Shown here one piece after another: positions 8,008 through 15,446 of a DNA stretch of 64,000 nucleotides (within the stretch, counting starts at the first letter, position 1; each line of letters starts with the position of its first letter). The translations under genes were made by a program, and so were the position numbers. Origin of the DNA: Tessaracoccus oleiagri (lineage in GTDB: Bacteria > Actinomycetota > Actinomycetes > Propionibacteriales > Propionibacteriaceae); the NCBI RefSeq assembly GCF_900103275.1, contig NZ_FNGP01000001.1, positions 682,001 to 746,000 on the forward strand. The letters run 5' to 3'. Under the pieces are notes generated by a model. That model saw nothing but the letters and a program-made list of their open reading frames with translations, was not told the origin of the DNA and made no database searches.

Positions 8008-10026
8008 CTATGGAAGGTGGTCCTCAAGGATCCTCTTGGAGTACGAAAGTGACAATTTCCCCAGCGCGGCCTTCTGAACTTGGCGTATCCGTTCGCGGGT
8101 CAGACCATAAAGTCTGCCAATTTCGTCCAAGGTCCTTTCCTTCCCATCATAGAGCCCGAATCTCATCGAAATGACGTCGGCCTCTCGAGCGGTCAAGAAA
8201 CTCAAGGCGTACGTTACTGCTTCTTTGCGGAGGCTGACGCATAAGTACTCACATGGTCCCATTTCATCGACATCTTCGAGAACGTCGGCTAGTCGCGGAT
8301 CTCCTGGGCCCCCGACAGACGCCTCCAGCCAGAGCGGCACGAGGTCATACGACAATAGCTCACGTATTCTTTGAGCGCTCATACCTGTTGCCACAGCCAG
8401 CTGCTCGGTCGTCGGGTACGTGCTCAATCCAGTGCTGAGCGTACGACAAGCTGCCTTGAGCGTGTTCATCTCTTCGACAACATGCACTGGGATGCGAATG
8501 GTTCGACTGTGGTCGGCCATTGCGCGGGTGATGGACTGCTTGATCCACCAAGTTGCGTATGTCGAGAACTTGTAACCTTTGGTGAAGTCGAACTTCTCGA
8601 CTGCTCGAATCAAGCCAAGGTTGCCCTCCTGAATCAAATCCAGCAGGGGCAGCCCACGTCCCACGTATCGTCTAGCTATCTGGACCACCAAGCGCAAATT
8701 TGAGACTATCATATTTGCCTTGGCGCTCATGCCAATGTCAATCATTTCTTGGTACAGGTCAACTGTTTCCTGCGCCATGGCGTGACGGCGTTGCTCCAAC
8801 ACGTGCTGCGCATAGAGGCCGGCCTCGATCTGTTTTTCGAGTTCCACTTCTTGGTCTGCCCGCAGGAGAGGTATTTTACGGATTTGGGTCAGATAGATTG
8901 CGAGCGACTCTTGGACCTCGCCGAAAAGGGGGCCTTCGGGCGAACCGTCAGACGGATCGTGATCCGATGTACCTAGGCTCGTCGTTGCTACTTGAATGAG
9001 CGTGACCAACTGAGCGCCTGAATCTGCAGCTCTGCCCGCTGTGTCGCTCTCTTGAGGCTCTTGCGTCCTGCGGCAGGACTCGGCGCCCCCAGCTCCGTTC
9101 CGCCCGTGGCGGAAGTGGCGTGTGTCCTCGGCCGGCTTTCCTGGCGTTGCAGCACAGTCGGGTGACTCGTTCGAGGGTCTCAGCGCGGAGCGGAGCGCGT
9201 GCTTCATGTCGAGATCAGCGTCTTCTTCTGCTTGTCTAGCGACGGCGAGCACTTCGTCATGGAGACTAGGATCAATATCTCGGACTGAGCTGATCGTACG
9301 CGGATCTACCAAGGCCTCCAGTACATGCCAAGCAGTCTCGAAGTCCTGGGTAAATGTCGGATCAATCGTGAGAAGCGACCATTGATGTGCGACATCCCAG
9401 TTAACAGCGGCGTTCACGCTAGGGGCGGTGGTAAAGACCACGCAGGGACGTACCGCGCTCTGGGTTGGAACTTGTTCGGGATTGACATAGGCGCCAACTA
9501 GCTCGCGGCACGTCGCGTTTCCAAGCCAAAGCTCAGCATCCGTGACCCCTGCATCACCAAACGTCGCACCGCGAGGGAAGGTTCGCTGTACGAGTTCGGT
9601 GGCGGATGCGGCACCCCTGCCGGCGACATGTACTGCACGCCATGGGCTTGGCAGTTTGAGACACCGCATGAGCGGAGCCAAGGGACCGATGACACGCGGA
9701 TCTTGTCGGTTGATGGCGCCGCCAAGGGCGCTTCCGAAGGCCGCCTTGAGCAGGCGCGCCTCAGCTCCCGACACGGCGGACATGAACTCCTCAATGCCCA
9801 GTCGCGAGACTGCAGAACTTTCACCGACCTCGTAGACGTATAGGCCTTCTACGATGTCCAATATCATCGCGCGCAAGCCCTCCGCGGGCGGAGCAGCCGC
9901 ATGTGGCGAGTGCACGCTCGTGCTTCCGTCGAGTCTTGCGAAGCTACGCCTTGGCGAGGAGTCTCGGTGCACCGGCTGGGCCAGGCCCTGTATGGGCTGC
10001 CAAAGACCTGCCGCAGTCTCAGCCAT
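8008..10026 (-). CDS. RpoD-like sigma-70 factor with a novel N-terminal domain
   Basis: A ~672-residue protein. The C-terminal half is a complete sigma factor: region 1.2 ([15 protein letters not shown], ~373-388), region 2 ([20 protein letters not shown] and [19 protein letters not shown], ~445-505), region 3, and region 4.2 ([18 protein letters not shown], then [16 protein letters not shown], ~610-655). Regions 2.4 and 4.2 closely match housekeeping RpoD residues, so it should read ordinary promoters. Region 1.1 is absent. In its place is an unrecognised globular domain (~50-284), then a ~85-residue low-complexity linker. The ATG at 10026 is preceded by GAGGAGGA with a spacing of about 10; an in-frame TTG at 10158 lies six bases after a TAGTCT hexamer. 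The gene is divergent from the fused methylase. A sensor-regulated sigma for the island is my inference. Confidence 0.8.
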   Translation of the reverse strand: MAETAAGLWQPIQGLAQPVHRDSSPRRSFARLDGSTSVHSPHAAAPPAEGLRAMILDIVEGLYVYEVGESSAVSRLGIEEFMSAVSGAEARLLKAAFGSALGGAINRQDPRVIGPLAPLMRCLKLPSPWRAVHVAGRGAASATELVQRTFPRGATFGDAGVTDAELWLGNATCRELVGAYVNPEQVPTQSAVRPCVVFTTAPSVNAAVNWDVAHQWSLLTIDPTFTQDFETAWHVLEALVDPRTISSVRDIDPSLHDEVLAVARQAEEDADLDMKHALRSALRPSNESPDCAATPGKPAEDTRHFRHGRNGAGGAESCRRTQEPQESDTAGRAADSGAQLVTLIQVATTSLGTSDHDPSDGSPEGPLFGEVQESLAIYLTQIRKIPLLRADQEVELEKQIEAGLYAQHVLEQRRHAMAQETVDLYQEMIDIGMSAKANMIVSNLRLVVQIARRYVGRGLPLLDLIQEGNLGLIRAVEKFDFTKGYKFSTYATWWIKQSITRAMADHSRTIRIPVHVVEEMNTLKAACRTLSTGLSTYPTTEQLAVATGMSAQRIRELLSYDLVPLWLEASVGGPGDPRLADVLEDVDEMGPCEYLCVSLRKEAVTYALSFLTAREADVISMRFGLYDGKERTLDEIGRLYGLTRERIRQVQKAALGKLSLSYSKRILEDHLP

Positions 10027-10163
10027 CGAACCGTCTTCCTCCTCGATCTCCCAGGGCCATGCCTGCTCTGCCTGAAGGCTAGCCGTGGCCACAGACAGGT
10101 TCCGGTACTCGACTTGGCCAACGCCGTCGGAGGCCAAAGTTCTGGGAAGTCGTACCAAACAAA

Positions 10164-10170
10164 TAGACTA
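10164..10170. promoter_or_regulatory. Shared symmetric -10 element for sigma and methylase genes
   Basis: The 7-base TAGACTA reads TAGACT on the plus strand (10164-10169) and TAGTCT on the minus strand (10170-10165); both fit TAnnnT. Rightward it would serve the methylase (GTG at 10218, ~40-base leader). Leftward it would start transcription at about 10158. Neither direction has a strong -35. A TTGACA at 10182-10187 has no good partner. Confidence 0.35.
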
Positions 10171-10217
10171 CCCTTGCCGGGTTGACATAGTGGACCAGCA
10201 TCGAGTGGGAGGGCTTC

Positions 10218-12152
10218 GTGGCAAAGAAGGGCAGTATCGGGGTCCGTCTCGTGCGAGGGCCGTTTGTTCGCCTAGATCCCCACCCTGACCATTGCAGTTC
10301 TGCGGACGAGCTGCGCGAGTTCGTGAAGAGGCTACGCTCGGAGGATCCAGGAGCTCTGCTGGCGGCCGATCTGTTTGCTGGAGGGGGAGGACTGAGTCTG
10401 GGACTGCAGGAGTCTGGCTACGCCGTTGTCCTCAGTAGTGACCATTTTGCCGAGGCAGTGGAAACGCACAGCCATCACTTCCCAGGCCTCTCTGTCGACT
10501 GGGACCTGTCCGACCCCGACCGGATCGAGGAGCTGGCAGAACTGATTGCGGAGCTCCGGATCGATTTGGTTGCTGGCGGCCCCCCGTGCCAACCCTTCTC
10601 CAAGGCAGGGCGGTCGGGCATCCGCTACCGCGTTCAACAGGGCCTACGAGATCCGCACGATGAGCGGCGTGACCTCTGGCGCGCGTTCTTGGAAGTCGTG
10701 AAGATTGCTAGGCCACGCGCTGTTCTCATGGAGAACGTGCCCGACATGGCGTTGGACCGCGAGATGTTCATCCTCCGTACCATGGTCGCTGAACTAGAGC
10801 AGATCGGCTACGCGGTAGAGGAGCGAGTGGCAGACACATGGAGATGGGGCGTGCCCCAGCACCGCCAGCGCCTCATTCTCGTCGCCCTAAGGGACGGTAT
10901 CGATTTCGAATGGCCAGAAACGTCATCCACGCGGACGACCGTCTGGAACGCAATCGGTGATCTCCCCCAGATCGAGGGCGGCTTCAGGCCCGAAGGAGGG
11001 GCTGACGGGTATGTCCCATACGACGGTCCGGTGTCTTCATATCAGAAACAAATGCGCGAAAGGGTCGACGCTCGTCACGCTGACCGTGTATATGATCACA
11101 TCACTCGACCTGTTCGAGATGATGACGCAAAAGCCTTTGCGATGATGGATGCAAAGACGAAATACTCCGACTTGGCTCCAGAGCTTCGCAGGTACCGAGA
11201 CGACATCTTTGATGACAAATACAAACGCCTCGACGAAAACGATCTTTCCCGCACGATTACAGCGCACATTGCCAAGGACGGTTACTGGTACATCCACCCG
11301 CGCCAAGACCGGACGTTGAGTGTACGTGAAGCGGCGCGCCTGCAAAGCTTTCCTGACTGGTATAGATTCGCTGGTCCCCCCAGCGCAGCGTTCACACAGA
11401 TAGGTAATGCTGTTCCGCCGTTACTGGGAGCAGCAATGGGATCGGCAATAAAATCCGCCATGGAACGAAGTGAGCGCCGGGACTGGAGCACCCGAAGCCT
11501 CTCATCGGATCTCGCCAATTGGTACAATGGGATGTCTGAGAAGGAATTGCAGCGGCCATGGTTGCGGTCCGGGTCCGCTTGGTCAGTTCTGCTCGGAGAA
11601 ACGCTGCTGGAGCGCGCCGACGCGATCCAGGTCCGCTCTGTGTGGCCTGCTCTTCGCGATCTGTCTGATCCCGTCAGAATCCGGAACTCACGCGCTCTTT
11701 TGGAAACGGTGGGCAGGGTTTTGGACAAGGTCACAAAGTTGTCCCTTGTACTTCGCCTCGCAGAGGCTGCTCCGAGAGTCGACAGCGACTCATGGTTGAT
11801 GAGGAGCTCGGACGTTCCCCCAGCTCGACGCGACCTGATGATGTTGGTTTGTGGGCTTGAGGACGGCGAACTTGATGCTGAACCGGTCCTCACGACGCGC
11901 GGCGTACTACGACCAGTTGCCCGGTTTTGGGGAAGTAGCGTGGATCAGAAGAACACCAGAACGGACGGCCGGCTTGCCGTGGCGCGTCTCATCGGTGGTG
12001 GAGGGCATGCCAGGCTCGCTCATCTGGCGCTTGTCGAAGTTGCCCAAAGCATTTGCCGCCCCGAGGACCCGGTCTGCTCTGAATGTCCACTACGGCAACA
12101 CTGCGTAGAGGCAGGAAAGCGCAGAGGGTTGGCCAAGCAGCAGCTCTTCTAA
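10218..12152 (+). CDS. C5 DNA cytosine methyltransferase fused to an EndoIII-like FeS domain
   Basis: A 644-residue protein with GTG start behind GGGAGGG. Residues ~48-412 are a full C5 cytosine methyltransferase: motif I DLFAGGGGLSLG (51-62), motif IV GGPPCQPFSKAG with catalytic Cys124, ENV (172-174), QHRQR (214-218), target-recognition region ~225-340, and motifs IX-X ending in QIGNAVPP (394-401). Residues ~455-635 resemble the HhH-GPD/EndoIII glycosylase fold and end with C613-X6-C620-X2-C623-X5-C629, the exact spacing of the EndoIII [4Fe-4S] cluster loop. The segments aligning with the catalytic Lys (~535-540) and Asp (~560) read PPARRD and LTTRGV, so both residues seem missing. Probably the protective or mark-setting enzyme of the island; target sequence unknown. 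It converges on the ATPase operon with overlapping stops. Confidence 0.9.
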   Translation: MAKKGSIGVRLVRGPFVRLDPHPDHCSSADELREFVKRLRSEDPGALLAADLFAGGGGLSLGLQESGYAVVLSSDHFAEAVETHSHHFPGLSVDWDLSDPDRIEELAELIAELRIDLVAGGPPCQPFSKAGRSGIRYRVQQGLRDPHDERRDLWRAFLEVVKIARPRAVLMENVPDMALDREMFILRTMVAELEQIGYAVEERVADTWRWGVPQHRQRLILVALRDGIDFEWPETSSTRTTVWNAIGDLPQIEGGFRPEGGADGYVPYDGPVSSYQKQMRERVDARHADRVYDHITRPVRDDDAKAFAMMDAKTKYSDLAPELRRYRDDIFDDKYKRLDENDLSRTITAHIAKDGYWYIHPRQDRTLSVREAARLQSFPDWYRFAGPPSAAFTQIGNAVPPLLGAAMGSAIKSAMERSERRDWSTRSLSSDLANWYNGMSEKELQRPWLRSGSAWSVLLGETLLERADAIQVRSVWPALRDLSDPVRIRNSRALLETVGRVLDKVTKLSLVLRLAEAAPRVDSDSWLMRSSDVPPARRDLMMLVCGLEDGELDAEPVLTTRGVLRPVARFWGSSVDQKNTRTDGRLAVARLIGGGGHARLAHLALVEVAQSICRPEDPVCSECPLRQHCVEAGKRRGLAKQQLF

Positions 12153-13411
12153 AGCCCAAGGGCATTGGCTGCGTCTGGATTCTCAGTCTTGAGGCGGCGG
12201 ATGACTCTTGCCAGCGACTCTGATTCACCCTCGAGCAGTGCAGCCATCTGGAGGGCAACGCCCAGGCTCCTTCCTTCACTCGCTGCTACACCGTCTCGAC
12301 GGGAAGTACTCCCTCTGCGGAGACTAGCTTGCCGGTAGACCTTGCCGGCTTCTTGGCACAGTTCTTGAATCGCTGGCGTCATCTGTTGGCGTACGGCAGA
12401 GGGTATGGAAACCCGCATTTTCGCGACGTTTGTGTTGAACAAGTCATCCAACGGAGTATCGAAGCTAAGCGCTGCCCGCGCTAGTTTCGTGTGTTCATCG
12501 ATCGCACGAGCCCCAGCCCACCCCCCCCATTGCACCAAGCGGTCCGCGCGATAGATGTATAGACCTTGCTGGCGGTTCCATTTCAGAGGTCCTGACAGGG
12601 ACTCGAACGCGTCGGACGATGAGAATTGGTCGCGAGAAGGCAGGACGAAACGCTCGAGGCGAACTGACGCGACCCCCGTTCCTTCCGGTGTCTCTACCTC
12701 GAACACCACGGGCGGCAGTTCCTGTGTTCGGGCCTCGTTTCGCGCGAACGGATCCCAAGGGCTCAGTTCCTCGTTATTAACAAAGATTCGGATCCGCCCG
12801 AGCAGGCGGTGGAACACCATAGCCAAGTGCTGGCTGGTGCTACCGATAAGGTTCATCACGCGACGGCGCGAGTGAGCACCATCGGGTCTGTTGGCTACGA
12901 GCACTCGGTCCAGATTCTGCCAAGTAATGACGGTCCGGAAGCCCGTGGCGAGGAGGGAGCGCGACCGACTCACGGCGGGGCTCTGCCCAGGATCGATGAT
13001 GATCCACTCATCCAGTTCTTCGATCAGGTCCAAGTCAAGTGTGCGGGCGGTCACCACGCCGGTCCGGGACTGGCTCACGACGCTGACAGAGCGCGCTTGG
13101 GACAATGAGGCCGTCTTGAGTCCCAGCCCGTAACGGCCCAGGTCCCCGACTCCGTACTCACGGCGAGAACCGAACCGAAGGGCCTCCGTCACTTGGTTGG
13201 CGCTCATCCCACATCCGTCATCAGCGATGGTTACGAAGCTATCGGCGCCGGCGAACTCGATGTGAACGTGGATACGACGCGCCCCCGCCGCGATGCTGTT
13301 ATCGACGACGTCGGCAATCGCCGAGGGAAAGTCGTAGCCGACGTCCCGAAGCGATTGGGTGAGCCGTGAGGCGGACGGCGGTACGGCAAATGAGTGCTGG
13401 CTGTTCATCAT
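12149..13411 (-). CDS. GHKL ATPase, MORC/MutL-like
   Basis: A 420-residue ATPase. The Bergerat fold is clear: N-box IADVVDNSIAAGA (32-44; Asp34 and Asn38), G1 motif DDGCGM (64-69), and G2 motif GRYGLGLKTAS (92-102). The ~250 residues after it contain an S5-like region and a WNRQQGLYIYRADRLV segment near 290, typical of the MORC/MutL-related proteins of restriction-type loci. It is the last gene of the minus-strand operon, 55 bases after the DUF6339-like gene. Its stop codon overlaps the methylase stop tail to tail (CTAA, 12149-12152). Expected role: ATP-driven clamp or conformational switch that loads the nuclease and helicase components. Two adjacent ATGs (13411 and 13408) are possible starts. 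Confidence 0.88.
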   Translation of the reverse strand: MMNSQHSFAVPPSASRLTQSLRDVGYDFPSAIADVVDNSIAAGARRIHVHIEFAGADSFVTIADDGCGMSANQVTEALRFGSRREYGVGDLGRYGLGLKTASLSQARSVSVVSQSRTGVVTARTLDLDLIEELDEWIIIDPGQSPAVSRSRSLLATGFRTVITWQNLDRVLVANRPDGAHSRRRVMNLIGSTSQHLAMVFHRLLGRIRIFVNNEELSPWDPFARNEARTQELPPVVFEVETPEGTGVASVRLERFVLPSRDQFSSSDAFESLSGPLKWNRQQGLYIYRADRLVQWGGWAGARAIDEHTKLARAALSFDTPLDDLFNTNVAKMRVSIPSAVRQQMTPAIQELCQEAGKVYRQASLRRGSTSRRDGVAASEGRSLGVALQMAALLEGESESLARVIRRLKTENPDAANALGL

Positions 13412-13466
13412 CCCTCAGAGGTAGGCTGGTCCCAGGTTAGTTGCTACGCCGAGATCGCACAAATGT

Positions 13467-14558
13467 TTAGCGCCGTGCCTCTTCCAAGCGCTGTTCCGCC
13501 TGATCGACGACGCTGCGCGGAAATAGGCCACGAAACTCGCTGCGTATGACGAGGCTCTCTACAGTCAGGTCCAGTCGTCCTTTGATCCTCAAATCAATGA
13601 AGGTTTCGGATCGATGAGGTCCGCTCACGCTCAAGCGGGCCGCCTCGAGTCCGCCAGCGCGCTCGACCATGTGGCGGAGAGAGATCGGGCGATGGCCTGC
13701 CTCATTGCTCATTCGTTCGCACAGCTCCACCATCTCTCTATGGAACTCTGCTACTAGATCGTTCGCGTCGTGGCGCCTTTGCAAATGTCGTTCCATCGCT
13801 CCCGAGGAGCTTGGCGTGGCTTCCCCGCCGTCGGTCCTGTGGTTCGGATCGAGCAGTTCGCGTATCTCTTCAGCGTCGAGGCCGTCCAACATATACGTCC
13901 CCGTCAAGGCCGTAGCCCGCTTTGTGAGGTGACGCGCATAATCTGTTCTCGGCTCGATATCGGATTCGATAATCATCTTGGCCAGCAGCCGGATGAGAGT
14001 AGGATTCATGGCGAGTGTCGGGCGCTCGAACAGGCCGGTCATCTCATCTTCACCCAATGGGCGGTGTGCATGCGCCTGTAGGTCCCCAAGGACGGAATGC
14101 CTATACCAGGCCCTCCTCAGGGTGTTCCTATGCCGCTTACCCAACACTCGATCCGGATGAAGCTCGGGGAATCGCGCCCAAGCTATGTCAGGAAACACTA
14201 CAGCGGTCAGGAAATTCCAAGTAGTTTCGTGCCCAGCGTCGGCTGGCATGATCTGCAAATGTTCAAACAGAGAAGCTCCTAGAGCGCGGTCGAAGGAGAC
14301 TGTTTCTGTACGCGGGACCGGGGAACCTGTGCCCCAGCGTTCCAGATCCGCGTGCACCCGCGAGCGGACCCACTCGATATGAGCCTCGGTCGCGATCTGA
14401 GCTCCAGTGGGAACCGCTTGCGCACGGGGATGCGATGTCGCGGCCAAAGCGCCTAGTCGTCCAGGCGCTGTTGACGCTGTCTCGACGATCACCTTATGAA
14501 GCGCAAGTGTGTCGCCGTCGGGAAGGCGCGGGTAGGCGAAGTAGGAGTTCATCTTCAC
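13467..14558 (-). CDS. DUF6339-like protein of the island
   Basis: A 363-residue protein starting with GTG, which overlaps the upstream stop (GTGA). The central HETTWNFLTAVVFPDIAWARFP segment and the following RNTLRRAWYRHSVLG helices match my memory of DUF6339, a family found beside Z1 and DUF4420 genes; this is recall, not a search. The C-terminal half is helical and charged, with MERHLQRRHDANDLVAEFHR and a final beta-rich RIKGRLDLTVESLVIRSEFR. There is no known catalytic motif. Function unknown; presumably a structural or adaptor subunit of the system. Confidence 0.7.
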   Translation of the reverse strand: MKMNSYFAYPRLPDGDTLALHKVIVETASTAPGRLGALAATSHPRAQAVPTGAQIATEAHIEWVRSRVHADLERWGTGSPVPRTETVSFDRALGASLFEHLQIMPADAGHETTWNFLTAVVFPDIAWARFPELHPDRVLGKRHRNTLRRAWYRHSVLGDLQAHAHRPLGEDEMTGLFERPTLAMNPTLIRLLAKMIIESDIEPRTDYARHLTKRATALTGTYMLDGLDAEEIRELLDPNHRTDGGEATPSSSGAMERHLQRRHDANDLVAEFHREMVELCERMSNEAGHRPISLRHMVERAGGLEAARLSVSGPHRSETFIDLRIKGRLDLTVESLVIRSEFRGLFPRSVVDQAEQRLEEARR

Positions 14559-15442
14559 GCACCGAACATGTCAGTGCGGGCTTGGAGGAGACGCTCGAAT
14601 TCAATCAGGTCGAGCGATCTCCGCCGGAGCAATTCTTCCAACGAGTGACCGAAGAAAGATTCCGCGAGGCTCTCCAGAGTTTCTCCAGTCGATGCTTCCG
14701 GCCAGTCCCTGCGTATGAATAGGTCTGAAAATTCGGCCGCCCCCGCCAACAGCTGCCGTACGATGTCTGTTTCCAGAGCGGACTTGATCAAAGTTGCTTC
14801 GGGGTGCGACCCATCCAACAGTTGCTCGGCACGGGGATGGTCCGTGTTGATGAAAAGTCTGACGGCTGTCGTGAACATTTCCTCGGGTTGTGACAAGTCG
14901 TAACGTAGAGACCAAAGCGCTTCGTCAAGCCCCAGCGATCGGAAACTTACCGCCTCAGTAGGAAAGCGGGAGCCGTCACCTTCAAGTTGCAACGTTATAG
15001 GAGTCGACTGCGCCAGACGCGCTCCGCGGCGCGATGCAACATTGTTCGGCACTCGATCTAGATTGCGCGCTAGGACTACATGGGCCATGAGCCGGACGGA
15101 TTGCGCGAGCGTGCTGGGAGAGGGTTCGATAGCGAGAACCTTTTCGCTGCTGGAGAACATCTCGGCAAGATTGTGTCGGGTGGCGTGTCTATACCCAGTC
15201 GCCGCACACTCAGCGATGGCAACGATTTCGCACAGGTCGAGATCATCAAGGCCCGTGCTTTCAAGAAATACGTCCTTATCCACCGCGGGTTGGAGCTCGA
15301 ACGTGATCGCGGTCGAATAATCCCAGTTCTGGACGTTACCCTCTGCGATCGAACGAGATCCTTGTGTTGACACCCACCAGCTGCCCCACTCAATCGAGTC
15401 CGTGGCGGCTTCTAAATGTGGAAGCACGCGAGCTGCGACCAT
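14555..15442 (-). CDS. Unknown island protein between the large ATPase and DUF6339 gene
   Basis: A 295-residue protein of unknown family. I place the start at the ATG at 15442, just after the stop of the large ATPase gene (15447), behind GAGAGG; TTG 15499 or ATG 15496 would add 18-19 residues inside the upstream gene. It begins MVAARVLPHLEAATDSIEWG, has a mixed alpha/beta N-terminal half with WDYSTAITFELQPAVD, and an acidic helical C-terminus rich in Leu/Glu. No motif is recognised. It overlaps the next gene by four bases, so it is surely part of the operon and probably a dedicated partner of one of the ATPases. Confidence 0.75.
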   Translation of the reverse strand: MVAARVLPHLEAATDSIEWGSWWVSTQGSRSIAEGNVQNWDYSTAITFELQPAVDKDVFLESTGLDDLDLCEIVAIAECAATGYRHATRHNLAEMFSSSEKVLAIEPSPSTLAQSVRLMAHVVLARNLDRVPNNVASRRGARLAQSTPITLQLEGDGSRFPTEAVSFRSLGLDEALWSLRYDLSQPEEMFTTAVRLFINTDHPRAEQLLDGSHPEATLIKSALETDIVRQLLAGAAEFSDLFIRRDWPEASTGETLESLAESFFGHSLEELLRRRSLDLIEFERLLQARTDMFGA

Positions 15443-15446
15443 CCTC

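Noticed and set aside
10218-12152. C-terminal Cys cluster of the methylase as a zinc finger
   Set aside because: The C-X6-C-X2-C-X5-C spacing and its place at the end of a helical domain match the EndoIII iron-sulfur loop better.
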